DNA of 64,000 nucleotides from Streptomyces sp. WM6378 (GTDB taxonomy: Bacteria > Actinomycetota > Actinomycetes > Streptomycetales > Streptomycetaceae). The stretch lies in the NCBI RefSeq assembly GCF_001279695.1, contig NZ_LGDD01000268.1, positions 21,512 to 85,511 on the forward strand. The letters are read 5' to 3'. Under the pieces are notes generated by a model. That model was not told the origin of the DNA, did no database searches, and saw nothing but the letters and a program-made list of their open reading frames with translations. Shown here in pieces: positions 42,997 to 52,139 of the stretch (positions are counted from its first letter, which is position 1; each line of letters begins with the position of its first letter). Both the position numbers and the translations under genes were made by a program.

Positions 42997-43816
42997 GCGG
43001 CGACCGTACCCAATCCCGGGCATCGAGGAAGCGGCGCAGGATCTCCTCGCCCGCAAGGACGCCGCACTCGGCCAGGGCCTCGGTGCGCGGGCCCTGCCAG
43101 CCGGCCTCTGCGAGTTCGCCGTGGCCCGGGCGCCAGCCCCGGTCGGCGGCGAGCAGGAGGTCGGCGTCGAGGAGCGAGTCCCCGGCAGCCAGGGTGAGTT
43201 CGGCTCCGGTGCGGCGGGCGACCTCCCGGACCGCCGCGCTCTTGGTGAGCGGCTTCGGCACGGCGTAGATCTTGCGGCCCTGGAGCGAGACCGTCCAGCC
43301 GCGCGGCTCGGCCCAGGCGGCGAGCTCCTTGACCCACTCCTCGGGCAGCAGCTCCCGCTCGACGACGAGGTACGCGAAGAGGTCCTCGGCGATCCGCTCC
43401 TTGCGGAGCCACCGCGGGTCGGCGACGGCCCTCAAGTGGGCCCGCACCTCGTCGAGGGGGACGCACTCGGCGGCGATGCGGCCGGTCACCTCACCCGCCC
43501 AGTCCGGGTCGGACACGCCGTTCACGAGCAGGTGCCCGCCGTTGGCGCAGATCGCGAACTCCGAGGCGGGGCCCGGGAGTCGGATGCGCTGGTACTGCTT
43601 GCGGGTGCGGGTGGTGGTGGGCACGAACACGGCGGCCGACTTCAGCTCGGCGAGCAGCAGGGCCGCGTTTTCGGTGACGTAAGAGAGGGGCTTGTGCTCG
43701 TGCACCTCGACGCAGAGCAGCCGGGGGGCGCGATGGTCGGGCATGGTGAGGGCGAGGGCCGCGGCCGAGTAGATCAGGGTGCGATCGAGGTCGCTGGCGA
43801 CCAGGATGGTGCTCAC
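42965..43816 (-). CDS. HAD-family hydrolase of the Ter-associated operon
   Basis: 283 aa from GTG 43816, which overlaps the upstream stop by 4 bases. Motif I is LVASDLDRTLIYS. The cap region includes FVPTTTRTRKQYQRI and FAICANGG; the late motif LAAGDSLLDADLLLAAD supplies metal-binding Asp residues. It is similar to sucrose-phosphatase/Cof-type HADs. Genes of this type sit in Ter clusters with PRTase, StiP and HpcH-like genes, where a phosphatase step in making a nucleoside-like metabolite has been proposed. The C-terminal ~30 codons overlap the O-methyltransferase start. Confidence 0.85.
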   Translation of the reverse strand: MSTILVASDLDRTLIYSAAALALTMPDHRAPRLLCVEVHEHKPLSYVTENAALLLAELKSAAVFVPTTTRTRKQYQRIRLPGPASEFAICANGGHLLVNGVSDPDWAGEVTGRIAAECVPLDEVRAHLRAVADPRWLRKERIAEDLFAYLVVERELLPEEWVKELAAWAEPRGWTVSLQGRKIYAVPKPLTKSAAVREVARRTGAELTLAAGDSLLDADLLLAADRGWRPGHGELAEAGWQGPRTEALAECGVLAGEEILRRFLDARDWVRSPHDQGKQHQNH

Positions 43817-46257
43817 TTGGCCGCCACCGCCTTGCCGTCGGCGCCGGTGGCGCCCCGGGTGTACTGCGGGTGGATCAGGCCGACGCAGCTGTACGGCAGG
43901 CCGTCCACCTCCTCGACCGGCACGCCGCGCTGTTCGGCGAGCAGCCTCACATGGTCGAGGTCGGCCCCGGCGCCCCGCCCGGCGAGGATCTTCCACGGGA
44001 CCCGGCGAAGGAGCACCCGGGTGGTCTCGCCGACGCCGGGCTTGACCAGGTTGACGTCCTGGATGCCGTACTCCTCGCTGATCCGCTCGACGGCCGCCCA
44101 GCCCTCCCAGCTCGGCGTGCGGTCCGCGTCCCGCAGGGCCTTGGCCTCGCGGTCCACGTCGGATGCGACCTCGTCGAAGCGGGCGGCGACGGCGTCGAGG
44201 AAGTCGCCCGAGACGTCGGCTCCGGCAAGGTCGCGGTAGAACTTGGCGCCGTGGAAGTCGCCGGGACCGATGAGGTCCTGGCGAAGGACGGTGCGCGAAA
44301 TCAGCCCGGACACGGTCGAGTTGAGGCAGGCCGACGGGATCAGGAAGTCCTCGCGGGTGCCGTACGTCCGCACACAGGACCCGGGGTCGGCGAGCACCGC
44401 GATCTCCGGGTCGAAGCCCGCGAACTCGGGGAACTCCCGTACGGCTGCGGCCAGTTCACGGGTGATGGCGCCCTTGCCCGTCCAACCGTCGACGAACACG
44501 ACGTCGGCGGGGTCGTGGTGGGCGGCGAGCCAGCGCAGCGCGTTCGGGTCGATGCCCCGGCCGCGCACGATGGACACCGCGTAGTGCGGCAGGTCGAGGC
44601 CGTGGCGGTGCTTGGCCCAGCGGCGCATCAGGACGCCGACGGGCGTTCCGGCGCGGGCCAGCGAGACCAGCACCGGGCGCGGCGACCTCTCGGCGAGGAC
44701 GGTCTCGGTGACCACGCCGACGGCCTGCGCGATCCGAGCGGCCGAGGTGTCGAGCGCGGCGCGGAACAGCTCCTGGTACTGCGGGCTCGGCTGGTACTCG
44801 ACCGGCAGCGACTCCGCGTAGTGCGCCCCGCCGCTCTGGATGGCCTCCTCACGCTCCTCGGTGGGGGCTTCGAGCTCGACGCCGGAGAGGTCCTTGAGCA
44901 GCCAGCCGACCTCGTCGGGCGCGTAGGAGGAGAAGGCGGGTCCCCTGAGGGGTTCGGGCAGCGGCTCGGGCATGGGGGCACCTTCGGGTACGTACGAGGG
45001 CAGCACGGCGAGCACGACGTGCGGTATGTGGGCGGCGAGCTGGGCCAACAGTCCGTCGGGGGCGTGCAGTTGGGGGGTGTCGGCGGCCGAGTCGACGACG
45101 GCTATGACCGCGTCGAAGCCGTTGCCCGCGACGTTGTACGCGTACCGCTCGCCGGGCCCGTCGGCCGGGTCGTCGTGCGCGGGGAAGGCGAGGCGGGTGC
45201 GGATCGCGTACCCGGGGTCGTCCACGGCGAGCACGGGCGAGCGGGTGGTGGTCGAGTAGCGCACCTCGGCGCCGCCGAGCTCTTCGAGGGCGACGGCGAG
45301 GCGGAGCGGCGCGTACATCAACTCCTCGAAGCCGAGGACGAGTACGCGGGGCCTGCCGGGGGCGGTGGCGCCCACCGCGTCGGCCAGCCGGGCCGCCATC
45401 TCCGGCAGGGCCGCTTCCAGCTCGGCCCGGTGGGCCGGGGTGAAGCCGTGCCGCCCGCCGTCGGGAAGGCCCGCGGGCCAGGGGAGGTCGACGCGGTGTG
45501 CGTAAGCCGTCCCCCCGTGAGCACCGCTGCTGTGGAGCGGCGACTCGGACCTCGCCGCCTCGAACTCCTCGACCAGCGCCCGCCCCTTCTCAAGGACCCC
45601 GTCCGGCAGCCGTACCGTGCCCGACGCCGAGGCGATCAGGTCGACGCGGGCGCCGATCTCCGTCGCGAAAGCGGTGAGGCGGTCGCGGTCCTCCGGGGAG
45701 CGCATGTCGACCAGCGCGACGATCACGTAGTGGTCGCGCGGATAACGGGCGTGCAGGTCGCGGATGGTGTTGAGGACCGTGTTGCCGGTCGAGAACTCGT
45801 CGTCGACCAGGACCAAGGGGCCCTGCCCTGACAGGAGTTGGGGGTCCTCGGGCAGCAGCAGGTGGGAGGTGGCGTGGGAGTGGGACTCCTCGAAACCGCC
45901 CGCCGCCGCCACGCCGTCGACCGGGCGGCGGGTGGAGTGCAGGCACGGGGCGAGCGCGAGGCCGTCGGCGACCGAGTGGCCGAGGCCCGTCGCGGTCTCG
46001 GCGTACCCGAGCACCACGGCGCGCGCGGCCGCCCGCGCGCCGAGCAACTCCCGTACGCACAGGCCGAGTTCGTATCCGGCGCGCCACACGACCGAGGGGC
46101 TCTGCGGCACGTGCTTGCCCAGCACGTTCGAGACGAGGAGATGGGCGCGCTTCGGGTTGCGGCGCAGGGCGAGCCCGAGCAGGCCACTGAGGTCCTCGTC
46201 CCCGACGAGCTCGACTCCCAGCCGCTTCGCGACCCACGTTCCCGACCACTCAACCAC
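43813..46257 (-). CDS. PRTase-TRSP-StiP-PELOTA fusion protein of Ter cluster
   Basis: 814 aa from GTG 46257. Residues 1-235: phosphoribosyltransferase domain with PRPP loop VLVDDEFSTGNT (149-160). Residues 270-460: TRSP domain, including the name-giving TTTRSP (336-341). Residues ~465-700: StiP-type domain (GAHYAESLPVEYQPS, LVSLARAGTPVGVLMRRW, VFVDGWTGKGAI at 588-598, with its own PRPP-loop-like shape). Residues ~715-805: PELOTA-like RNA-binding tail (VNLVKPGVGETTRVLLRR, LPYSCVGLI). These domains are often separate genes in Ter systems; here one chain. A role in making or sensing a ribosylated metabolite is predicted by others for the family; no reaction is proven. Confidence 0.85.
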   Translation of the reverse strand: MVEWSGTWVAKRLGVELVGDEDLSGLLGLALRRNPKRAHLLVSNVLGKHVPQSPSVVWRAGYELGLCVRELLGARAAARAVVLGYAETATGLGHSVADGLALAPCLHSTRRPVDGVAAAGGFEESHSHATSHLLLPEDPQLLSGQGPLVLVDDEFSTGNTVLNTIRDLHARYPRDHYVIVALVDMRSPEDRDRLTAFATEIGARVDLIASASGTVRLPDGVLEKGRALVEEFEAARSESPLHSSGAHGGTAYAHRVDLPWPAGLPDGGRHGFTPAHRAELEAALPEMAARLADAVGATAPGRPRVLVLGFEELMYAPLRLAVALEELGGAEVRYSTTTRSPVLAVDDPGYAIRTRLAFPAHDDPADGPGERYAYNVAGNGFDAVIAVVDSAADTPQLHAPDGLLAQLAAHIPHVVLAVLPSYVPEGAPMPEPLPEPLRGPAFSSYAPDEVGWLLKDLSGVELEAPTEEREEAIQSGGAHYAESLPVEYQPSPQYQELFRAALDTSAARIAQAVGVVTETVLAERSPRPVLVSLARAGTPVGVLMRRWAKHRHGLDLPHYAVSIVRGRGIDPNALRWLAAHHDPADVVFVDGWTGKGAITRELAAAVREFPEFAGFDPEIAVLADPGSCVRTYGTREDFLIPSACLNSTVSGLISRTVLRQDLIGPGDFHGAKFYRDLAGADVSGDFLDAVAARFDEVASDVDREAKALRDADRTPSWEGWAAVERISEEYGIQDVNLVKPGVGETTRVLLRRVPWKILAGRGAGADLDHVRLLAEQRGVPVEEVDGLPYSCVGLIHPQYTRGATGADGKAVAAK

Positions 46258-46338
46258 GTTGCTGTGTCCCTCTGTTCGTTCGCACTGATCGTCCGTACTC
46301 GTCGTTCGTAGTCGTCGTTCGTGCCGGTGGTTCGTACC

Positions 46339-47502
46339 TCAGCCGGCCAGGCCGGCCGTGAGCAGGTCCACGAAGCCGACGTCCTCGGCGGCGACGCCGA
46401 ACACCTCGGCCCGCAGCAGGGTGCGCTCGGCCCAGGCCCGGTGCGGCTTCACCTCGTTCATCTTGTTCGTGTACGCCGAGCGCAGCACCCCGCCGCCGCC
46501 CCGCTCGGGCCGCAGGATGTCCTGGGCGTCGCTGAACTCCTCGTGGCTGACCACCGACAGGGCGTGCACGGGCACCACGTGCGAGGGGTGGATGCAGGTC
46601 TTGCCGAGCAAGCCGTTGGCCCGGTCGAGCTCGATCTCGCGGAGCAGCCCGTCCAGGTCGTGCTCGATCAGCGCGGTGCGCAGTTCCTCGGCGCGGCCTT
46701 CCAGGAAGGGGCTGCGGCGCAGCTGGGGCTTGAACATCCGCTCCTGAACCCGGAAGTACTCCCACACCGGGCCGGTGATGGTGAAGCCGCTGCCGTCGGC
46801 CCGGCCGAGCACGTTCACCACGTCCCCGATGACTCCGGCCACGATCTGCACGTCGTACGCCGTCATGTCGGGCGAGCGGCGCAGTCCGTAGGTGGAGCAG
46901 AAGTCGGTGACGCCGAGGCGCAGGGCGAGGACGCGCTCGCGGTACTTCTCCACCGTGCGCGCGATTCCGGCCAGGGTCTCGGCCCGCGTCTCCAGGTGGA
47001 GCAGTTGGGGCGATTCGAGGACGGGCATGGCGAAGAGGCGGCGGCCGCTCGCGGACTCGGCGGCGGTGAGCGCCTCCAGGAAGTCGATGCCGCGCTCCTC
47101 GGTGAACTTCGGCAGGACGAAGCCGCAGAGCAGGCGCGCGGAGTCGCCGAGGCGGTGCACCAGGTCGGGAATCTGGAGGGGCTCGCGGACCCGCACGAAG
47201 AGCAGCGGGACCTCCTCGCCGCGGGCGTCGAGATCGGCGAACTGGCGGACCAGATTGGCTTCGGCGGCCGCCACCTCGGCGTCGTCGATCGAGTCCTCCA
47301 GGCACAGCACCATGGACACGACACCTCGGCCGGCCTGTTTCAGGACGTCGTCGGCGAGGGCGGGCCGGGTCGCCGGGCTGTACAGGGTGGCGCCGAGGGC
47401 GGCCGACAGCACGCGCGCGGACGAGCCCGCGGTGAACTCACAGGGCTCCCGATGGAAGAGGTTCTTCCGCGCAGCCGGCGGGACGTGCCCGAAATGCCGC
47501 AT
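46339..47502 (-). CDS. HpcH/HpaI aldolase / citrate lyase beta-like protein of Ter cluster
   Basis: 387 aa from ATG 47502 (GGGGG six bases upstream; ATG 47508 lies directly on that SD). TIM-barrel lyase landmarks: LYSPATRPALADD, SMVLCLEDSIDDAEV with the metal-binding Glu/Asp, FVRVREP, GFVLPKF, FAMPVLESPQL, RLGVTDFCSTYGLRRS, NGLLGKTCIHPSHV. It resembles CitE-like CoA-ester lyases but belongs to the Ter-associated subgroup. 81 bases lie between it and the PRTase fusion downstream. Divergent from the YGYP-tailed TerD gene; both probably share the 193-bp promoter region. Confidence 0.86.
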   Translation of the reverse strand: MRHFGHVPPAARKNLFHREPCEFTAGSSARVLSAALGATLYSPATRPALADDVLKQAGRGVVSMVLCLEDSIDDAEVAAAEANLVRQFADLDARGEEVPLLFVRVREPLQIPDLVHRLGDSARLLCGFVLPKFTEERGIDFLEALTAAESASGRRLFAMPVLESPQLLHLETRAETLAGIARTVEKYRERVLALRLGVTDFCSTYGLRRSPDMTAYDVQIVAGVIGDVVNVLGRADGSGFTITGPVWEYFRVQERMFKPQLRRSPFLEGRAEELRTALIEHDLDGLLREIELDRANGLLGKTCIHPSHVVPVHALSVVSHEEFSDAQDILRPERGGGGVLRSAYTNKMNEVKPHRAWAERTLLRAEVFGVAAEDVGFVDLLTAGLAG

Positions 47503-47701
47503 ATACATCCCCCGTACTGCCGGACGGCCGAGAATTTGGGTGGCCGGTAATAGTACGTAGGAACACGTGTCAAGAGTTCCCCAAGTGCGTGAAATCCAGG
47601 TAACTCGTCTGCATCATTCGGCCCGTGCACACTCCGCGAGTACGTCGCGGGACGTACCCGGCCGGGCCCCGCGTTGTCCACGGGCCCTGCGGGAAGGCAG
47701 G

Positions 47702-48508
47702 ATGACGGGCATGACGCACGCGATGCTGAAGGGATCGAACGTCCCGCTGGAGGCCCCGGCCGTACGGGCCGTGCTCCGCTGGTCGCCCGGCGCCGACGTC
47801 CCGGACGTGGACGCCTCGGCGCTGCTGCTCGCCGCCGACGGCCGGGTGCGCTCGGATGAGGACTTCGTCTTCTACAACCAGCCGCGCCACCCCTCGGGCC
47901 TGGTGCGCCGGCTCCCCAAGAAGCGTGTCGCGGAAGGCCTCACCGACACCGTCGAGGCCGATCTGGCCGCCCTCGACCGCTCCGTGGACCGGGTGCTGAT
48001 CACCGCCTCGTCGGACGGCGCGACCTTCCGTGCCGTCCGCGATCTGCGGATCCTGCTGTTCGACGCGGCGGTCTCGGGGGCCGAACCGGTCGCCCTGTTC
48101 GACGTGAAGCCGGAGACCGGCGAGGAGACGGCGATCATCTGCGGCGAGCTGTACCGCCGCGGCGACGGCTGGAAGTTCCGCGCGGTGGGCCAGGGTTACC
48201 CGACCGGCCTGGTCGGCCTCGCCACCGAGTACGGCATCTCCGTGGACGACGGCGAGGGCACCGACAGCGCGCGGAGTGCGCCCAGTGCGCCGTCCGTGCC
48301 CCAGCCGCTGCCGCAGCACGCGGCCGCGCCCTCCTACGGCTATCCGCATCCCGCGCCTCCCGCCCAGCCGCCCCCCGCGCAGCCGTCCTACGGATATCCG
48401 CAGCCGGCCTCGCCGCAGCCCGCCTACGGCTACCCCCAGCCCGCGGCGCCCGCGCCCGACCCCACGTTCGTACTGCCGCCCATGGGGCCGCAGTTCATCC
48501 GCCAGTAG
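47702..48508 (+). CDS. TerD-family protein with YGYP-rich tail
   Basis: 268 aa from ATG 47702 (GGGAAGG). Residues ~1-185 are a TerD/CABP domain ([79 protein letters not shown]). The usual Ca2+ loop ([13 protein letters not shown]) is replaced by LPKKRVAEGLTD, so metal binding may differ. The C-terminal ~80 residues are a Pro/Ala-rich tail with repeated S/A-YGYP-(H/Q)-P units, like those in membrane-associated or condensate-forming proteins. Divergent from the HpcH gene. Confidence 0.87.
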   Translation: MTGMTHAMLKGSNVPLEAPAVRAVLRWSPGADVPDVDASALLLAADGRVRSDEDFVFYNQPRHPSGLVRRLPKKRVAEGLTDTVEADLAALDRSVDRVLITASSDGATFRAVRDLRILLFDAAVSGAEPVALFDVKPETGEETAIICGELYRRGDGWKFRAVGQGYPTGLVGLATEYGISVDDGEGTDSARSAPSAPSVPQPLPQHAAAPSYGYPHPAPPAQPPPAQPSYGYPQPASPQPAYGYPQPAAPAPDPTFVLPPMGPQFIRQ

Positions 48509-48538
48509 ACCGCCCGGCGGAACACGGACGGCGGCGGC

Positions 48539-49276
48539 TCAGGCCTTGGTCTTGTAGCCGCGGCCCCATTGCAGGCCCCAGCCGTACAGGCGGTCCAGCT
48601 CGGCCTGGAAGCCGTACACGAACTTCACCTCGCGCCGCACCACCATGTCGCCCTTGATGTTCTCGATGGAGACCACGGCGCAGGAGCGGGCCTCGGGGGC
48701 GCGCTCGTCGAGCTCGATCTCGATGCGCGGCCCGTTGCTCGGGTAGAGCGTCACCTTGGCGTGGGTGCGGTCGAAGGCCGGGGTCTGGTCGTAGATGTAG
48801 ACGAAGACGAGAAGGCGCTTTATCTCGTCGCGGTGGTCCAGGTTGACGAAGATCGTCTCGCCGGACGCCGAGCCGAAGCGGTCGTCGCCGCTGCATTCCA
48901 CGAAGGGCGCCTTGTTGGTGGCGCCGAAGAAGTTGCCCAGCGGCTGGACGACGCCCTTGGTGCCGTCCTGGAGCTCGTACAGGCAGCCCAGGTCGAGGTC
49001 GACGTTGACCATGGACTGGGTGTGGCCCTGGACCATCTCCGGCTTGAAGAACTTCAGCGGGTGGCGCAGCAGCTGCCCGCTCTGGTCGGGCTTGCCCCCG
49101 AAGTCCGAGGTGCGCATCCGCCAGGACAGGTTGACCCGCAGGCTGCCGGTGTTGGCGCCCTGCTTCCCGAGCGAGACCGTGTTGTGCCGTCGGGTCAGCT
49201 CGATCGTGTTGGTCGCCGCGCTGCCCGAGTCGAACTGTGAGGCCCTGCCCCGCCACACACCGTCCCAGAACGCCAT
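48539..49276 (-). CDS. TerA-like tellurium resistance/stress protein
   Basis: 245 aa from ATG 49276. TerD-superfamily beta sandwich of the TerA type: VSLGKQGANTGSLRVNLSWRM, VDLDLGCLYELQDGTKGVVQPLG, FFGATNKAPFVECSGDDRFG, ETIFVNLDHRDEIKRLLVFVYIYDQTPAFDRTHAKVTLYP. The acidic clusters fit Ca2+ binding. In Ter systems these proteins accompany TerD and TerC at the membrane. It ends 30 bases from the convergent TerD gene. Confidence 0.82.
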   Translation of the reverse strand: MAFWDGVWRGRASQFDSGSAATNTIELTRRHNTVSLGKQGANTGSLRVNLSWRMRTSDFGGKPDQSGQLLRHPLKFFKPEMVQGHTQSMVNVDLDLGCLYELQDGTKGVVQPLGNFFGATNKAPFVECSGDDRFGSASGETIFVNLDHRDEIKRLLVFVYIYDQTPAFDRTHAKVTLYPSNGPRIEIELDERAPEARSCAVVSIENIKGDMVVRREVKFVYGFQAELDRLYGWGLQWGRGYKTKA

Positions 49277-49320
49277 TGCCCCCACCCCATAGGTCCGTGA
49301 ACTGTCCCCGCACACAAAGC

Positions 49321-49367
49321 TCTGCGGGGCGGCCGGCGAGGCCGAGGCCTCGTGACCGCCCCGCAGA
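49321..49367. terminator. Hairpin downstream of DUF475 gene
   Basis: TCTGCGGGGCGG (49321-49332) pairs perfectly with CCGCCCCGCAGA (49356-49367); the loop contains a second small stem (GAGGCC/GGCCTC). Terminator for the minus-strand DUF475 gene. Confidence 0.75.
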
Positions 49368-49429
49368 GAGCGTTCCTCAATCCAAGGCGGATCACACGCC
49401 CGAGGGCGTGCTCTCCGGAAGCACCGGGG

Positions 49430-50584
49430 TCACACCCCGGAGCCGACTTCGGCCGGTTCGGTGGAATCCTCGCCGCCGTCCGCCGCGAGGCGCCGGTTGC
49501 GGCGCACGGAGGACCAGAAGGACCAGGCGATCAGGATCACGCCGACGAGGCCGGTGATGACCTCGTTGATCTCGTACTGGATGGTGACCAGGAGGATCAC
49601 GGCAAGGGCACCGATCGCGTAGTGCGCGCCGTGCTCCAGGTAGACGTAGTCGTCGAGGGTGCCCTGGCGGACCAGGTAGACGGTCAGCGACCGCACGTAC
49701 ATCGCGCCGATGCCGAGGCCGAGCGCCATCAGGACGATGTCGTTGGTGATGGCGAAGGCGCCGATGACGCCGTCGAAGGAGAACGACGCGTCCAGGACCT
49801 CAAGGTAGAGGAACATGAAGAACGCGGCCTTGCCGGCCATGACGACCGCAGAAACCTTGCTGCCGGTGCGCTCGGCCTCTTCCTCCGCCTCGTGCTCACG
49901 CTCCTCGTCCTCTTCGAGACGGTTCTCGAAGTAGCCGGAGAGGCCGCCGACCACGAGGTACGTGATGAGGCCGGCGATGCCGGAGACCAGCACGGTCTGC
50001 GCCTTGTCGACGTGCGCGCCGCCGTGCTGGTGGGCGTGGGTGGCGAACGTCATGGAGGCGACGAGCAGGACGATCATGGCGATGCAGACCGACAGCATGT
50101 CGATCTTGCCGAGCTTGGCCAGCGGGCGCTCCAGCCAGGCGAGCCACTTGATGTCGCGGTCCTCGAAAATGAAGTCGAGGAAGATCATCAGCAGGAACAT
50201 GCCACCGAAGGCGGCGATCGACGGGTGCGCGTCGGTCACCAGCTGCTGGTAGCGGTCGGCGTCGTTCAGCGCCAGGTCGACCGCGTCGACCGGGCCGATC
50301 TTGGCGCTGATCGCGACGATGACGACGGGGAAGAGCAGGCGCATGCCGAAGACGGCGATGAGGACGCCGACCGTGAGGAAGATCTTCTGCCAGAAGGCGT
50401 TCATCTTCTTCAGGATTCCGGCGTTGACCACCGCGTTGTCGAAGGACAGCGAGATCTCCAGAACCGCCAGGATGGCCACGACCCCGAAGGCCGTCCACCC
50501 GTCGTACAGCACGGCCAGGGCCAGGCCGATCGCGGTGATCGCGAACGACCAGCCGAAGGTTTTCAGAAGCACTGACTTCCCCAT
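49430..50584 (-). CDS. DUF475 / TerC-type integral membrane protein
   Basis: 384 aa, nine or so membrane helices. The two TerC-like signature helices are VLEISLSFDNAVVNAGIL (near residue 40) and EVLDASFSFDGVIGAFAIT (near 265), each with acidic metal-type residues inside the membrane. A His-rich loop (THAHQHGGAH) and a highly charged loop (RLEEDEEREHEAEEEAERTG) lie on the soluble side and could bind metal. TerC-family proteins export Mn2+ or form a membrane complex with TerD. The cluster context (TerA-like, three TerD) supports the Ter assignment. Followed by a strong terminator. Confidence 0.9.
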   Translation of the reverse strand: MGKSVLLKTFGWSFAITAIGLALAVLYDGWTAFGVVAILAVLEISLSFDNAVVNAGILKKMNAFWQKIFLTVGVLIAVFGMRLLFPVVIVAISAKIGPVDAVDLALNDADRYQQLVTDAHPSIAAFGGMFLLMIFLDFIFEDRDIKWLAWLERPLAKLGKIDMLSVCIAMIVLLVASMTFATHAHQHGGAHVDKAQTVLVSGIAGLITYLVVGGLSGYFENRLEEDEEREHEAEEEAERTGSKVSAVVMAGKAAFFMFLYLEVLDASFSFDGVIGAFAITNDIVLMALGLGIGAMYVRSLTVYLVRQGTLDDYVYLEHGAHYAIGALAVILLVTIQYEINEVITGLVGVILIAWSFWSSVRRNRRLAADGGEDSTEPAEVGSGV

Positions 50585-50733
50585 CGTGTAGAGCGGGCCG
50601 ACCCGACGAAGAGCGGGTCTCCCCCCGCACCGCGCACGGCTTTACGCTGCTGTCTCCCGGGGGACGGCCCCCGGGGCCCCTTGCAGGGACCGCCCCGGAC
50701 GGCGCTCGACTTGAAGGCAACCGGGCGATCTCT

Positions 50734-51309
50734 TTAGGAGACGTTGACCCCGAAGTCTAGAGCGATGCCCCGCAGACCCGATGCGTACCCCTGGCCAACT
50801 GCACGGAACTTCCACTCGCCGCCGTACCGATACAGCTCGCCGAAGATCATCGCGGTCTCCGTCGAGGCGTCCTCGCTCAGGTCGTACCGGGCGAGCTCCT
50901 GGCCGTCGGCCTGGTTGACGACGCGGATGAAGGCGTTGGCGACCTGCCCGAAGGTCTGGCCGCGGTTGTCCGCGTCGTGGATCGAGACCGGGAAGACGAT
51001 CTTGTCGCAGGCGGCGGGCACCTTCGTCAGGTCGACGATGAGCGACTCGTCGTCGCCCTCGCCCTCACCGGTCAGGTTGTCGCCGGTGTGCTCGACCGAG
51101 CCCTCGGGGCTCTTGAGGTTGTTGTAGAAGACGAAGTACTCGTCGCCGAGCACCCGCCCGTTCGCGCACAGCAGGGCGCTGGCGTCGAGGTCGAAGTCGG
51201 CTCCGGTGGTGGAGCGCGCGTCCCAGCCGAGACCGACGAGCACCTGGGTGAGGTTCGGTGCGGCCTTGGAGAGGGAGACATTGCCTCCCTTGGCGAGCGT
51301 GACGCCCAT
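50734..51309 (-). CDS. terD: TerD-family Ca2+-binding stress protein
   Basis: 191 aa from ATG 51309. Full TerD domain: [59 protein letters not shown], then [12 protein letters not shown] (double Ca2+ site), [24 protein letters not shown] at the end. About 80% identical by eye to its downstream paralogue (51401-51976), so a tandem duplication. A terminator hairpin separates the two genes, so each is probably its own unit. Family members confer resistance to tellurite and other stresses and affect differentiation in Streptomyces. Confidence 0.93.
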   Translation of the reverse strand: MGVTLAKGGNVSLSKAAPNLTQVLVGLGWDARSTTGADFDLDASALLCANGRVLGDEYFVFYNNLKSPEGSVEHTGDNLTGEGEGDDESLIVDLTKVPAACDKIVFPVSIHDADNRGQTFGQVANAFIRVVNQADGQELARYDLSEDASTETAMIFGELYRYGGEWKFRAVGQGYASGLRGIALDFGVNVS

Positions 51310-51349
51310 GTTCGTGTCCTCCCCGAGAAGTGGAACAGGTGGTGAGCGC

Positions 51350-51385
51350 GTCCGGCGCCGCACCACAAGGGGTGCGGCGCCGGAC
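51350..51385. terminator. Perfect 15-bp hairpin between the two terD genes
   Basis: GTCCGGCGCCGCACC (51350-51364), loop ACAAGG, GGTGCGGCGCCGGAC (51371-51385). Positioned 15 bases after the stop of the upstream terD (minus strand). Confidence 0.85.
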
Positions 51386-51400
51386 ACACGAGTGGTCGGC

Positions 51401-51976
51401 TCAGACGTTGACGCCGAAGTCCTGCGCGATGCCGCGCAGGCCCGAGGCGTAGCCCTGGCCGATGGCGCGGAACTTCCACTCCGCGCCATTGCGGTACAGC
51501 TCGCCGAAGACCATCGCCGTCTCCGTCGAGGCGTCCTCGCTCAGGTCGTACCGGGCGAGCTCCTGGCCGTCGGCCTGGTTGACGACGCGGATGTAGGCGT
51601 TGCGCACCTGGCCGAAGGACTGCTGGCGGCTCTCGGCCTCGTAGATCGAGACCGGGAAGACGATCTTGTTGACGTCGGCCGGGACCCCGGCCAGGTTCAC
51701 CTTGATGACCTCGTCGTCGCCCTCGCCCTCACCGGTGAGGTTGTCACCCTGGTGCTCGACGGAGCCGTCGGGGCTCTTGAGGTTGTTGAAGAACACGAAG
51801 TTCGCGTCGTTGGTGACCTTGCCCTGGTCGTTGGTCAGCAGGGCGCTGGCGTCCAGATCGAAGTCACCCCCGGTGGTGGTGCGTGCGTCCCAGCCCAGAC
51901 CGACGATGACCGCGGTCAGGTTGGGGGCGGCCTTGGTCAGCGAGACGTTGCCGCCCTTGCTGAGGCTGACTCCCAC
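51401..51976 (-). CDS. terD: TerD-family Ca2+-binding stress protein
   Basis: 191 aa from GTG 51976 (SD GGGAGG, 5-nt spacer). [67 protein letters not shown] and [20 protein letters not shown] mark an intact TerD protein with the calcium loops. Closely related to the gene at 50734-51309. Its upstream minus-strand region contains TTGACC and TAGGAT promoter-like hexamers near a GGGAACCGGTTAC sequence (52055-52075). Confidence 0.93.
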   Translation of the reverse strand: MGVSLSKGGNVSLTKAAPNLTAVIVGLGWDARTTTGGDFDLDASALLTNDQGKVTNDANFVFFNNLKSPDGSVEHQGDNLTGEGEGDDEVIKVNLAGVPADVNKIVFPVSIYEAESRQQSFGQVRNAYIRVVNQADGQELARYDLSEDASTETAMVFGELYRNGAEWKFRAIGQGYASGLRGIAQDFGVNV

Positions 51977-52139
51977 GAGTCCTCCCAATGGTGTGAGGGG
52001 CCGGCTTGGACAGCGTCCCCGTCGTGCGTTGGCATCGGATCAACGAATGGATCCTAGTAACCGGTTCCCGGGTCAAACAGACGATTCGGCCGAACGATCA
52101 TCGGGTGTCGGCCGGGCGGGACCGGGCGCGGTGCCGCGG

